Below, in pieces: positions 50,224 through 60,804 of a stretch of 64,000 nt of DNA. Position numbers and translations under genes: made by a program. The stretch spans positions 1 through 64,000 of the forward strand of contig CAMWJC010000007.1 in the NCBI GenBank assembly GCA_947174495.1, read 5' to 3'. The stretch is from an uncultured Lachnospiraceae bacterium (GTDB lineage: Bacteria; Bacillota; Clostridia; Lachnospirales; Lachnospiraceae). Position 1 is the stretch's first letter. Every line of letters begins with the position of its first letter. Under the pieces are notes generated by a model. That model saw only the letters and a list, made by a program, of their open reading frames with translations, made no database searches and was not told the DNA's origin.

Positions 50224-50715
50224 TTACTTACCACCAGTCTGCACCCGCTGCCCGGAGCCGCCAAGCTTTCGTTCATGGAGCCGCTCCACAAGAGCCTTGT
50301 AATATGCTCTGCTCACCAGCACCCGCTTATTACTTCCAGTAAACTCTACCACGCTGGAAGCTGTCAGATTTCTGGTGATAGAATAAATATATTCCATATT
50401 CACAATGGAGGATTTGGAAATTCTCATAAAGCTGCCCGGTAATAGTTCTTCCAGTTCATAGAGCTTATATGCGCAGACAAAAATCCTATCTGCCGTGTGT
50501 GCCCGGATTTCACGCCCCTCAGTCTCAAAAAAATAAATTTCTTCCATAGGAATATAGTAATCCGTTCCCCCGTCACTAAGCGCCAGACAACGTTTCCCGT
50601 TATTTTGTTTCGATATGTAATTTTGCAGGCTGACGATTTCATCATCCAGATGGCCGCACCGGATAATGACTTCGTTCTCTACCAGCCCTTCCTCAATTTC
50701 TATCTTTACCTTCAT
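50224..50715 (-). CDS. LytTR DNA-binding domain protein
   Basis: IPMEEIYFFETEGREIRAHTADRIF...FMRISKSSIVNMEYI...LVSRAYYKAL. Confidence 0.9.
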   Translation of the reverse strand: MKVKIEIEEGLVENEVIIRCGHLDDEIVSLQNYISKQNNGKRCLALSDGGTDYYIPMEEIYFFETEGREIRAHTADRIFVCAYKLYELEELLPGSFMRISKSSIVNMEYIYSITRNLTASSVVEFTGSNKRVLVSRAYYKALVERLHERKLGGSGQRVQTGGK

Positions 50716-50764
50716 ACCGTTCCTCCAGTTGTCTCTTGCTGTCTTACGCTAAGTATAGCAAAAA

Positions 50765-50790
50765 CCCAAAAGCTGTAAATAGCTTTTGGG
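50765..50790. terminator. Terminator in the proA-LytTR intergenic region
   Basis: CCCAAAAGCT-GTAAAT-AGCTTTTGGG hairpin. Confidence 0.8.
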
Positions 50791-50835
50791 CAAGAGGTAA
50801 GAATATATGTCCAACAGGTAAAGAAACCCGCGTTT

Positions 50836-52080
50836 TCATTTTCGTATTTGTCCGTTTCCCGTTATGGCATACTTGTATGATGTAAGTTCCTTAAGTCCCA
50901 TAGGGCCTCTGGCATGGAGTTTCTGGGTACTGATGCCTATTTCCGCCCCGAAACCAAACTCAAATCCATCCGTAAATCTGGTAGAAGCGTTTACATACAC
51001 ACATGCTGCATCCACTTCCCTTAAGAATTTCTCTGCATTTTCCGCATTCTCTGTTATAATTGCCTCAGAATGTTTCGTATTATATCTGTTAATATGCATA
51101 ATCGCTTCATCCACAGAAGAAACCGTCTTCATGGAGATGATATAATCCAGGTATTCTGTTCCATAATCCTCTTCTGAAGCAGGTACACAGTCAATAAAAT
51201 TTTGTACCTTTTCATCTCCGCGTATCTCCACACTATGAGCTTTCAGTTCTTCGGCAAGCCTTGGCAGGAGCCTGTCGCTGACCGCCTCATGTATCACCAG
51301 CGATTCACAGGCATTGCATACTCCGATACGCTGTGTTTTCGCATTGATAATGATAGGAATTGCTTTATCTAAATCCGCATATTCATCAATATAAATATGG
51401 CAGTTTCCTGTTCCCGTTTCGATAACCGGTATGGTGCTTCCATCCACTACGCTCCTGATCAACCCTGCACCGCCTCTTGGTATCAGCAGATCCACATACT
51501 CCCGCATCTTCATAAATTCCTGCACAACGCTTCTGTCCGTGGATTCAATCAGCTGTATGACATCTTCACAGATTCCTTCTTTTGCAAGAGCTTCCCTGAT
51601 CACGGTTGTAATGGCAATATTTGAAAAGATTGCATCGCTTCCGCCCTTTAAAATCACCGCATTCCCGCTTTTAAAGCATAATCCGAAAGCATCGGCTGTC
51701 ACATTTGGTCTGGATTCATAAATAATTCCAATCACTCCGATAGGAACACGTCTTTTCTCAATCTGAAGTCCTACAGGTCGTTCTATAGTCTCCAGCACCT
51801 CTCCAACAGGGTCTGGAAGTTCAGCCACCTGTTTAAGCCCTTCCGCCATTCCTTGAATTCTGTTCACATCAAGCCGCAGGCGATCAAGAAGCCCGGGATG
51901 CATCCCTTTCTCCTCCCCATGCTTTAAATCAATGGCATTTTGCTCAATAATTCGATGGCTATTTTCTATCAATGCATCTGCAATTACCAATAATGCACTG
52001 TTTTTAGCTTTTGTATCTAATTTTTGAAGCTCAAACTTTGCTATAACAGCCTTTTTGCCTAATTCCCTCAAATCAAACAT
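50836..52080 (-). CDS. proA: Glutamate-5-semialdehyde dehydrogenase (gamma-glutamyl phosphate reductase)
   Basis: [57 protein letters not shown]. Confidence 0.96.
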   Translation of the reverse strand: MFDLRELGKKAVIAKFELQKLDTKAKNSALLVIADALIENSHRIIEQNAIDLKHGEEKGMHPGLLDRLRLDVNRIQGMAEGLKQVAELPDPVGEVLETIERPVGLQIEKRRVPIGVIGIIYESRPNVTADAFGLCFKSGNAVILKGGSDAIFSNIAITTVIREALAKEGICEDVIQLIESTDRSVVQEFMKMREYVDLLIPRGGAGLIRSVVDGSTIPVIETGTGNCHIYIDEYADLDKAIPIIINAKTQRIGVCNACESLVIHEAVSDRLLPRLAEELKAHSVEIRGDEKVQNFIDCVPASEEDYGTEYLDYIISMKTVSSVDEAIMHINRYNTKHSEAIITENAENAEKFLREVDAACVYVNASTRFTDGFEFGFGAEIGISTQKLHARGPMGLKELTSYKYAITGNGQIRK

Positions 52081-52119
52081 AATCCCTATCCTTACCTTTT
52101 CTATTTTTGCAGGATAATC

Positions 52120-52707
52120 CTATCGGATCACTCCATTTTCCGTTACGATAATCCCGGGGCGGATATCATGGTCCTCCATCGGTACTTTTTTGGCGATCTG
52201 ACATTCAAAGGCCAGCGCTGCGCCGGAAACTTCTATGTAATCTATGAGAAAACGATCGTAGAATCCTTTTCCATACCCCATTCTTCCACGCTGTCTGTCA
52301 AATACAGCTCCCGGTATCAAAATCAGACTCTTTAATTTCTTCGCAAGTTCATGGCTGAACAATTTTTCTTCATTTTGCGCCGGTTCACGTATCCCCTGAT
52401 AGCCCGATTCCAACTCTTCCAAAGTCTGAATTTCATAAAAACTGATATTCATACCCAAAACTCTGGGCGCAAACACTCTCTTTGCAGGGTCTGCAAGAAG
52501 TTCTTCCACCAATCCGGTGGTTATAACCTCACTCCGGTAATCCATATAAACAAGCACTGCCTCTGCGTTTTGATACACCGGCTCCTGCTTTAAAAGTTCC
52601 CATATCTTTCTGCTTTTTGCAAGACGTTCACCGTAAGAAAGATTATTCCGCATGCCCAAATACCGATTTCGGATACTCTGCTTACTGATATGACCTCTCT
52701 CTTCCAT
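52120..52707 (-). CDS. 5-formyltetrahydrofolate cyclo-ligase
   Basis: LILIPGAVFDRQRGRMGYGKGFYDRFL. Confidence 0.93.
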   Translation of the reverse strand: MEERGHISKQSIRNRYLGMRNNLSYGERLAKSRKIWELLKQEPVYQNAEAVLVYMDYRSEVITTGLVEELLADPAKRVFAPRVLGMNISFYEIQTLEELESGYQGIREPAQNEEKLFSHELAKKLKSLILIPGAVFDRQRGRMGYGKGFYDRFLIDYIEVSGAALAFECQIAKKVPMEDHDIRPGIIVTENGVIR

Positions 52708-52719
52708 AGACAGTCCTCC

Positions 52720-54357
52720 TTATCCTTCGCTTGTCACAATATGTGTTGCAACTGCTTCTGCAATCCGAATGCCATCCATTGCAGCTGACATGATTCCTCC
52801 TGCATAACCAGCCCCCTCCCCGCAGGGATACAATCCCTTCACGGATGATTGCAGATTATCATCTCTCACAATCCGAACCGGCGAAGATGTTCTGCTTTCT
52901 ATTCCTTCTACAAAAGCTTTCCCGCTGTGAAATCCTTTTATCACCTTTCCAAACTGCTCCATTCCATCCACAAATGCCTGTGAAATCTCTTCCGGCAAAA
53001 TTTCATGAACCGGAGCATATTCCCATTCTCCTTTTACTGCCGGGGCAAAATCCTCTGGAATTGAAGGTATGTCTGCTTTCTCCTGTTCCGACCAATCCTC
53101 CGATTCAGATCCTTTGTTCAAAACTGCCCTTTTATAATCCTCATACCGCTCCACGGGAATTTTCCCCCCTGCAAGCTGATATGCTTTTTCCTCCAGCTGC
53201 CTCTGAAATGCTATTCCTGCAAGCGGATGAGCATTTCCGTAATCTTCAGGTGTCACTGATACAATAATAGCGCTGTTGGCATTTTGCCCATCTCTCCCGC
53301 TATAGCTCATACCGTTAACTGCCAGATGTCCTTTTTCCGAAGAAGCATTGACTACATACCCTCCCGGACACATACAAAAAGAATATACCCCTCTCCCATT
53401 AGTAGCACTGGCTGTTACTTTGTATGGGGCACTGCCCAAAATGGAATTGCTTTTACTTCCGTACTGAGAAAGATTGATCAGCTCCTGCGGATGCTCTACC
53501 CGCATTCCCACTGCAAAAGGTTTTGCCTCCAATACCAGATGTCGCTCATACAACACTTCCATGGTATCTCTTGCGCTGTGTCCCGGCGCAAGGATCACAT
53601 AAGAGGCTTTCAGTTCTTCCTCTCCGTTTATGATCACTCCATCTATTTTTCCGTCATAAATCTGAAAATCCGTTACCTTTGCCTGAAAACGGATCTCCCC
53701 TCCTGCTCTTTCGATCTCATGCCGAAGATTCGTAACCACATCCTGCAGAATATCTGTCCCAATATGAGGCTTATGATCATACAAAATCTCTTCGGGGGCT
53801 CCGGCCTCTACGAATCGTTTAAGTACTTCTCTGCCCCGTCCATACTTGTCCTTGACCAGCGTATTTAGCTTCCCATCCGAAAAGGTTCCCGCTCCGCCCT
53901 CTCCAAACTGCACATTCGATTCCGGATTTAAGGTTCCGGTATCCCAAAATCGCTTTACATCCTTCACGCGTTCCGATACCATTTTCCCCCGTTCTAAAAG
54001 AATTGGTCTAAATCCCGCTCGTGCCAACATCAAAGCGCAGAACAGCCCCGCCGGTCCTGCTCCAATAATCACAGGTCGTTCCGAACCATGATAATTCTCC
54101 ACCGGAAATCTGTATTTCATTTCCTGCTGCATAACAACCTGTCGCTTGTCGCATCTGCGGTATACAGCTTGTTGATTTTTGACGCTAATATCCAAAATAT
54201 AATTAAAATACAACTCCGGCTTTTTTCTTGCATCTACGGAACGTCTCACAATGCTGATCTCCGATATCTGTTCGCAGCATAATATCTTCTTTACTTTTCG
54301 GATCAGCTCCTCCTTTGAATGCCCCACCGGAAGCCGCAATTGATTAATCCTGAGCAT
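52720..54357 (-). CDS. NAD(P)/FAD-dependent oxidoreductase (COG2509-type)
   Basis: PVIIGAGPAGLFCALMLARAGFRPILLERG, YPCGEGAGYAGGIMSAAMDGI. Confidence 0.9.
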   Translation of the reverse strand: MLRINQLRLPVGHSKEELIRKVKKILCCEQISEISIVRRSVDARKKPELYFNYILDISVKNQQAVYRRCDKRQVVMQQEMKYRFPVENYHGSERPVIIGAGPAGLFCALMLARAGFRPILLERGKMVSERVKDVKRFWDTGTLNPESNVQFGEGGAGTFSDGKLNTLVKDKYGRGREVLKRFVEAGAPEEILYDHKPHIGTDILQDVVTNLRHEIERAGGEIRFQAKVTDFQIYDGKIDGVIINGEEELKASYVILAPGHSARDTMEVLYERHLVLEAKPFAVGMRVEHPQELINLSQYGSKSNSILGSAPYKVTASATNGRGVYSFCMCPGGYVVNASSEKGHLAVNGMSYSGRDGQNANSAIIVSVTPEDYGNAHPLAGIAFQRQLEEKAYQLAGGKIPVERYEDYKRAVLNKGSESEDWSEQEKADIPSIPEDFAPAVKGEWEYAPVHEILPEEISQAFVDGMEQFGKVIKGFHSGKAFVEGIESRTSSPVRIVRDDNLQSSVKGLYPCGEGAGYAGGIMSAAMDGIRIAEAVATHIVTSEG

Positions 54358-54362
54358 CCTGT

Positions 54363-55661
54363 TTATGCCTCACTTCTTCCTGTCTCATCATTTCCGTAGT
54401 CTTCCATTGTAAAACCAGCTGCACTCATTCCTGCAACATATCCGCTTGACCATGCCCATTGCAGATTATAGCCTCCGCATTTTCCGTCCACATCTACAAT
54501 CTCTCCCGCAAAATAAAGCCCCGGCACAAGCAAGGATTCCATGCTCAAATCAATTTCTTCAAGATCCACGCCCCCTGCACAAACCTGTGCATTGTCCATG
54601 GTGTTCACATCATATATATGTATCGGAAATCTCCGGCTCATCTGCATAAGCTGTAAAATCTTTTCGTACCCGGCTTCCTCTGCCGTCATTCCCGGTTTTA
54701 GTCCGCTACGCTTGATCAATACCATGTTGATCTTTTTATTTAACGTCCCAGTCATAAACTCTTCTAACGTCTTTTCTTTTGATGATTCATAACGAAGCCG
54801 CACAAAAAACGCAAATGACTGCTTTGGCTGGTCACGGAAAAAGTCTATAAACACATTTACTTCCTTTTTATCCTTCAGCGCATACGCTGCCTGCCTGCTG
54901 AACTGGAAAACCGGTATCCCTGAAATTCCATACTCCGTAAATTGAACTTCTCCAACCTCCTCTGCCTTTGGTGATCCGTCAATCATCAAGGTAAGCATTG
55001 CATTACATCTTACTCCTCCAAGCGCCTTACAAAATTTCTCATCAGATCTAAGCGCCGCCAGCCCCGGCACCACCGGTATTACTCTATGTCCAAATTTTCT
55101 GGCAATGCCATACCCGCTTTGTGCTGCCGCTTTTTGCCCGGCTCCGCTTCCTGCTGCAAGGATTAATCTGTCAAAAACATACTTCTTTCCAGACTTATCC
55201 TTTATCTCAAATATTGATTTATTCTCCTGCCTAATCACTTTCTCAATCTCTGCGCCTGTAATGACCTGTACTTTGTTGTGCGTCAGTTCCATACGTAATA
55301 TATCTAGCACTGCAGATGCCTGCTCTGAGTAAGGATATAAACCTTTATTCTTCTCCTTAACCATCAGGCCCATACTCTCAAAAAAAGAGACCGTATCCCA
55401 CGGAGAAAACCGATTAAATATCTTTTGCAGCTTCTCTTTATCATTGCAATAATATTGATCCATCGAAAATAATACATTACTCAAATTACATTTACCGTTT
55501 CCTGTAACAAGAAGCTTTTTGCCGACCCTGTCATTTTTTTCAAAAAGAATGACCTCTGCTCCCTGCCTTGCGGCAGTAATTGCTGCTGTCATTCCGGAAG
55601 CTCCTCCGCCAATCACTGCTATTTTCATTTTATTCTTCATTAATAGCCTCCATTTGACCAT
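54363..55661 (-). CDS. NAD(P)/FAD-dependent oxidoreductase, HI0933/YhiN family
   Basis: IAVIGGGASGMTAAITAARQGAEVILFEKNDRVGKKLLVTGNGKCNLSN. Confidence 0.92.
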   Translation of the reverse strand: MVKWRLLMKNKMKIAVIGGGASGMTAAITAARQGAEVILFEKNDRVGKKLLVTGNGKCNLSNVLFSMDQYYCNDKEKLQKIFNRFSPWDTVSFFESMGLMVKEKNKGLYPYSEQASAVLDILRMELTHNKVQVITGAEIEKVIRQENKSIFEIKDKSGKKYVFDRLILAAGSGAGQKAAAQSGYGIARKFGHRVIPVVPGLAALRSDEKFCKALGGVRCNAMLTLMIDGSPKAEEVGEVQFTEYGISGIPVFQFSRQAAYALKDKKEVNVFIDFFRDQPKQSFAFFVRLRYESSKEKTLEEFMTGTLNKKINMVLIKRSGLKPGMTAEEAGYEKILQLMQMSRRFPIHIYDVNTMDNAQVCAGGVDLEEIDLSMESLLVPGLYFAGEIVDVDGKCGGYNLQWAWSSGYVAGMSAAGFTMEDYGNDETGRSEA

Positions 55662-55704
55662 AACAAGTGAACGATTTATCTTTCACTCTTCCCACCGTTT
55701 CCTC

Positions 55705-56340
55705 TTAACTGGAATATGACTCAAGAAAATTATATAATTCCCCTTCATCCTCAACAAATTTCATATTAATGATCTCTTCTTGTAATTTCTGCGGAAGCTC
55801 TTCAACCCGAATATCCGTGTTCATGTATATATCCGATAAGCTCTTATTATATACAACTACATAATGATTTTCATTTAAAAGGAAAAATCCTTTCGTCTCT
55901 TCCACCGGTTCGTAGCTTTTTCTTACTACAATCCTTTTTCCCGAAAAAGAAACCAATTCCATATATATAAATCCTTTTTCCAAATCTGTCAGGGAAGGAT
56001 TCTGGTTATAGCTCTCAATCTCTTCTGCGAGCCTTTCTCTATTAAGCCCAATATATTTATCCGGTGCATTTATTTCCATCTCGTTTACCTGCTTGTTAAG
56101 TGCATCATATTCCTGTAGAATATATTGCGTATTCGCCGTTACCACCGGTTCCTCACTCACTGAAACTTCTATTTGATACGGTTCTTTTTCTTCTACCTTC
56201 GGTTTTTCTTCTGTCTGAACACTTTCCTTTTGTCCGCCCGGATAGAAATATTCCATTATTGCCATATTGGATGCAAATCCCAAGCTGAACATACTCAGCG
56301 GATAAATAAAAAACAGACTGATACGTTTAACAAATTTCAT
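55705..56340 (-). CDS. Putative BofC-C-like protein with N-terminal TM
   Basis: C-terminal YVVVYNKSLSDIYMNTDIRVEELPQKLQEEI...GELYNFLESYSS resembles the BofC C-terminal domain. Confidence 0.5.
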   Translation of the reverse strand: MKFVKRISLFFIYPLSMFSLGFASNMAIMEYFYPGGQKESVQTEEKPKVEEKEPYQIEVSVSEEPVVTANTQYILQEYDALNKQVNEMEINAPDKYIGLNRERLAEEIESYNQNPSLTDLEKGFIYMELVSFSGKRIVVRKSYEPVEETKGFFLLNENHYVVVYNKSLSDIYMNTDIRVEELPQKLQEEIINMKFVEDEGELYNFLESYSS

Positions 56341-56403
56341 AGTATATACACCTTTACTATTTTCCTATAAACAGTATCAGCCAAAATTTAAAAATCTATA
56401 CTT

Positions 56404-58047
56404 CTACATGAAATGAAGCAGTTCCGCTACCTTCCGCAGTAAAAAGCCACCTGCTATTTCATCCAATTCTTCATCCTTAAAAGCCCGGGTAACTATTAAA
56501 AGAATTAAATAAACCAACACTGCTACTACAAAGCAGATCAACACGGAGATCAAAGATCCCAAAAACGATTCAAAAACTTTATTGAGAAGCATTGCTATGA
56601 CACCTGCAATTGCCGCTGCTACAACCGTCACTGCAAAAGTTCGGATCCACTCCTGCCTGTATTGCAGTCTTTGCACAATGATCCAAAAACCTGCACATGC
56701 CGTAACAAGGTAGAATGCCCCACTTCCAATAATCAACGCCATGATTCCCATTCCAGAATTCACAAGCAGAATCATAATTCCCACATGCAATACAAAAGCA
56801 GATGCTCCAATTCCAACCACATAAGATATTCTTTTACTTTTCAGCAGTATTTCCATAAAAACTGCAGCAAAAACAAATAAAACAACAACGACGCTCCCTG
56901 CTTGCGTCCAAACCGCTGTCTGATGATTATCCCCACCCAAAATAGCATCTAATAGATTTTCAGCCAAAACTGCTAATAAAATGGATAAAGGAATAACTAT
57001 CACTGCACACTGGTGAATTAAGGTTCCCAATTTTTCTCTTGCTGACCGATATTCTTCACGTTCCCATAAAGCTACAATCCTGCGAACCGGTAAAAGGCAG
57101 ACCATGCACACTGCCTCACCTACGATCCCTGTAAGAGCCAATGTTTTTGCATAATATGCTCCCCATTGTCCAATAAGTTCTCCGGCTTCTTTGCCAAAAC
57201 GAAATAGAACAATCTCACCTGCTAATGTGACTCCATGGAATAAGAACCAATATAGTGCATAAATTCCTCCTGTTCCCAAAATCATATGCAAAATATATAG
57301 CTTACTGTCCTGATTTTTCTGTGCCTCGCGGCTTAATTGTGTTCTAATATTTCTTTTATATATTAAATATAAAATCAAAACATGAGCAAAGCATAATATC
57401 GAAGCAGCAAGAATTCCCATGCATGCTCCTTTAGCTCCGTAAGCACTGGTAAAATCCTCATCTTGAAGAAGCGCAGATACTTTCGAACCGTAATCTCTAT
57501 AAAGAACTGCTCCCGCCAAACCTCCAATAAATGTAAAAAGCACCTGTAGAATCTGCGAGTGCATAGCCGGAACACGGGAACCGTTTCCTTGGAAATATCC
57601 ACGAAATACTCCAGTCATTATGAAAAAAAAGATGGATGGCGCCATCATAGCAATGGCCAACCCTGAAATTGGAACTTTTAAAATATTATCTGCAATGCCT
57701 TGAGCCAAAACCCAAATTACTAATGCCGCAAATGCTCCTATAATACCGGCAATCAAAACCGCACCTCCAAATACTTTCTGTGCACTTTTATACTGCTCCC
57801 TCCTGATCCGGTATCTTACTAAAGATGAAACGGCTTCTGACAAACCATAGGAAACCGTACCGGCAAGTATCAAAAAAATTTCATTGGCACTTCCAAAACA
57901 TGCCATCCCTTTGTCACCGATCTGCTTTCCCATCACCAACCGAAAAATCATCATACCTATGAAACTAATTCCTGTTATTATGATAAAACTGTCTTTTCTT
58001 GTTGTTCTTTTCATAGAAGAATATTCTCTCTCACTTAATTTCTTCAT
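56404..58047 (-). CDS. Polysaccharide/lipid flippase-like (MATE/SpoVB-type) multi-TM protein
   Basis: ~12-14 TM segments; GISFIGMMIFRLVMGKQIGDKGMACFGSANEIFLILAGTVSYGLSEAVS. Confidence 0.75.
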   Translation of the reverse strand: MKKLSEREYSSMKRTTRKDSFIIITGISFIGMMIFRLVMGKQIGDKGMACFGSANEIFLILAGTVSYGLSEAVSSLVRYRIRREQYKSAQKVFGGAVLIAGIIGAFAALVIWVLAQGIADNILKVPISGLAIAMMAPSIFFFIMTGVFRGYFQGNGSRVPAMHSQILQVLFTFIGGLAGAVLYRDYGSKVSALLQDEDFTSAYGAKGACMGILAASILCFAHVLILYLIYKRNIRTQLSREAQKNQDSKLYILHMILGTGGIYALYWFLFHGVTLAGEIVLFRFGKEAGELIGQWGAYYAKTLALTGIVGEAVCMVCLLPVRRIVALWEREEYRSAREKLGTLIHQCAVIVIPLSILLAVLAENLLDAILGGDNHQTAVWTQAGSVVVVLFVFAAVFMEILLKSKRISYVVGIGASAFVLHVGIMILLVNSGMGIMALIIGSGAFYLVTACAGFWIIVQRLQYRQEWIRTFAVTVVAAAIAGVIAMLLNKVFESFLGSLISVLICFVVAVLVYLILLIVTRAFKDEELDEIAGGFLLRKVAELLHFM

Positions 58048-58070
58048 AAAATCTCCCGAAGTAACTTGTA

Positions 58071-58574
58071 TTAGTTTTCTCTTGTTATTCCCAATGCAAT
58101 AAGCACTTGTTCCTGTTTCAACTCCATCACCTTTGCCTGTTCATCTTTCATATGGTCATATCCACATAAATGGAGCATACTGTGAGCCACAAGGAATGCA
58201 AATTCCCTTTTTATGGAATGTCCATATCTTTCTGCCTGTTCTATCACCCTGGGAGCAGAAATTATAATATCGCCCAGCAGTAATTCTCCGCTTTCCGGAT
58301 CAAAACAATCTGCTTCATTTTGCTCTGCTGCTCTAAAATCTCCTTCTCTCTCAAATGAAATCATAGGAAAAGAAAGTACATCCGTAGGCGCATCAATCTG
58401 TCTGTAATCTCTATTAAACTGGTGAATCCCTTCTTCATCCGTGATCAGCAAATTGACCTGTGCCTCATAAGGACAATTTTCCACCAAAAGAACCTGTCCC
58501 ATGACTGTATCCAAAATTTCTTTTGTATCAAAATCAAATTCCACAGATGTCTCATTTTCAACGTAAGAAGTCAT
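58071..58574 (-). CDS. ybeY: Endoribonuclease YbeY
   Basis: RDYRQIDAPTDVLSFPM, FLVAHSMLHLCGYDHMKD. Confidence 0.95.
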   Translation of the reverse strand: MTSYVENETSVEFDFDTKEILDTVMGQVLLVENCPYEAQVNLLITDEEGIHQFNRDYRQIDAPTDVLSFPMISFEREGDFRAAEQNEADCFDPESGELLLGDIIISAPRVIEQAERYGHSIKREFAFLVAHSMLHLCGYDHMKDEQAKVMELKQEQVLIALGITREN

Positions 58575-59787
58575 AATATAGTTTTTCCCCCACCAGAATT
58601 TCTTTCATCTCCTGCAATTCTCCAAAAGTCAAATCACTTCTGTCTATTACACCACTCTCTACTCTTCTCTTAAAAATTCCTCCAATTACTTTCGGATAAT
58701 CCAACTGAATCTGCGGGTCCTTGGAAAACAAATAACTAATGGATGAAATAATCGTATCCGAAAAAAGGAGTACAATAGTCTCCTTGGATATCATTGGTTC
58801 CGTACTATCAACATATTCCTTTAAAACCTCCCTGACTCTTTGAGGAAAACGATTTTCTTCCATAATAAGCTGTAAATTATCCCAGGTATTTTCTCCTTTT
58901 AGAATTCCAATCCTGTGGTAGTATCCACATGCCTTCACTACCGCATCATCCAGCTTTAAGCGTTTTGCTATCCGGTCACACATGTAAGCTGTATGTACCG
59001 CATGATAATACTCCTCCTTTGAGGCACTTTTTAATTCAACCAAAAGGGGACATTCCGGATCATTAATATCCATATACAGATCCTGATTCTTGTATACAAT
59101 TGAAAAACTGAAATATTTTAAAATGACCAGTAAAAGAATCAAACATACCAGAAGATTAACCGCAGGGATCAAAAACATCTGCAGCTTAAGCTGTTCATTC
59201 ACATAAAGCACCTCCTGAACAGATAAACAGACCATTTGAACCATCAAAGATACTACCAGCGGAAGTCCGATTTTAAAGCTGGTGTTCACATAGGAAAATA
59301 CAATAATTCCTACCAGCCCTCCTACAAAATAAACGAAAAAGCTGATATAACATTCTGAACCTCCATGTAACATTCCGCTTATCATAAGAAGCACCGTTCC
59401 GGCAAAAATTCCAATCGTTTGATTAGAAAAAAGCATCAATCCGATAAATACCGCCAAAAATGGCCAGCCGCCCTGAGGCAGCATAGGAAATGCCAGACTT
59501 CCTGCCAATGAGATCAAATAGAAAATGGTAAATCTCCACATATGATACCGATTATCAAAAAGAAACGTATCATTCTCCACACTTTGTTCCATGGAAAAAA
59601 TCACTCCACAAATTCCCGGAAGCACAAGAATCACAATGCCGGAAATCTCTATAACCGATCTATTGTACAGCCAGCAAGCAAGTCCGGTTCCCGCTCCCGT
59701 TAGTAAAAATATGAGAAATTCCTGAACTATTCTGCTGATATGATCTTTTTTCTTTATACGGCTGTCCGCTTCGTTATTTTTTTCCAT
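58558..59787 (-). CDS. PgpH-like 7TM-HD protein, short and with degenerate HD motif
   Basis: Position between phoH and ybeY; 7TMR-like region; EEYYHAVHTAYMCDRIAKRL...GYYHRIGILKGE. Confidence 0.8.
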   Translation of the reverse strand: MEKNNEADSRIKKKDHISRIVQEFLIFLLTGAGTGLACWLYNRSVIEISGIVILVLPGICGVIFSMEQSVENDTFLFDNRYHMWRFTIFYLISLAGSLAFPMLPQGGWPFLAVFIGLMLFSNQTIGIFAGTVLLMISGMLHGGSECYISFFVYFVGGLVGIIVFSYVNTSFKIGLPLVVSLMVQMVCLSVQEVLYVNEQLKLQMFLIPAVNLLVCLILLLVILKYFSFSIVYKNQDLYMDINDPECPLLVELKSASKEEYYHAVHTAYMCDRIAKRLKLDDAVVKACGYYHRIGILKGENTWDNLQLIMEENRFPQRVREVLKEYVDSTEPMISKETIVLLFSDTIISSISYLFSKDPQIQLDYPKVIGGIFKRRVESGVIDRSDLTFGELQEMKEILVGEKLYYDFLR

Positions 59788-60781
59788 ATATTGTATTCCT
59801 GCCTCTATGCTTTGTATTGTTGTTCTCCTTAGCTTCATAGGATTCATATGCCTTGACAATCTTTTGTACCAAAGGATGTCTTACCACGTCTTTGCTGGAC
59901 ATTTTGCAAAAAGCAATTCCCTCAATACCCCGCAGTACCCGAATCGCCACGTCCAAACCTGACACAGCCCCTGGCGCAAGATCCTTCTGAGACCCATCAC
60001 CAGTAACGATCACCTTAGAACCAAATCCTATTCTGGTCAGGAACATTTTCATCTGAGCCGGAGTTGTATTTTGTGCTTCATCTAAAATAATATATGCGTT
60101 GTCCAACGTCCGCCCTCTCATATAAGCAAGCGGCGCAACCTCAATAAGCCCCTTCTCCATATTTCTGGTAAAAGATTCAGCACCCATGATCTGATATAGG
60201 GCATCATATAATGGTCTTAGATAAGGATCTACCTTACTCTGTAAATCCCCTGGAAGAAAACCAAGTTTCTCTCCTGCCTCTATTGCCGGCCTTGTAAGAA
60301 TGATTCTCTCTACCTCCTGATTCTTAAATGCCGTAATTGCCATTGCCATTGCAAGATAAGTTTTGCCTGTTCCGGCAGGCCCAAGTCCAAATACGATCAT
60401 ATTATCACGAATTGATTCCACATACTGCTTCTGTCCCAATGTTTTCGGTTTTACCGGTTTGCCAGTAACTGTGTGGCAAATCAATTCTTTATCAATTTCA
60501 AGCAAAACTTCTTCATTTTCTTCCATACTCATTGTAATTGCATAATCCACATTTTGTTCCTGGATTACATTTCCTCTCTTTGATAATTCCGCTAATTCAT
60601 TCAGAACTGCCTTAGCCTTCCTGACGCATGACTGACTGCCGCTGATTCTTATTTCCCCGTTACGATCTACGATGGACACTTGAAGCTGCCTCTCCAGCTT
60701 TTTGATATGGCTGTCAAATTGTCCGAACACATTCTGCTGCTCCCCGGCAGGTACCTTAACCACTTCCGAAACTTCTTCCAT
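59774..60781 (-). CDS. phoH: PhoH family ATPase
   Basis: FGLGPAGTGKTYLAMAMAI, LTRPAIEAGEKLGFLPGDLQSKVDPYLRPLYDAL. Confidence 0.95.
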   Translation of the reverse strand: MEEVSEVVKVPAGEQQNVFGQFDSHIKKLERQLQVSIVDRNGEIRISGSQSCVRKAKAVLNELAELSKRGNVIQEQNVDYAITMSMEENEEVLLEIDKELICHTVTGKPVKPKTLGQKQYVESIRDNMIVFGLGPAGTGKTYLAMAMAITAFKNQEVERIILTRPAIEAGEKLGFLPGDLQSKVDPYLRPLYDALYQIMGAESFTRNMEKGLIEVAPLAYMRGRTLDNAYIILDEAQNTTPAQMKMFLTRIGFGSKVIVTGDGSQKDLAPGAVSGLDVAIRVLRGIEGIAFCKMSSKDVVRHPLVQKIVKAYESYEAKENNNTKHRGRNTIYGKK

Positions 60782-60804
60782 TTACCGCTCCTGATTTCTT
60801 TTCG

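Noticed and set aside
53284-53868. 194-aa plus-strand ORF inside the FAD oxidoreductase gene
   Set aside because: Antisense to a clear conserved flavoprotein; composition typical of a shadow frame.
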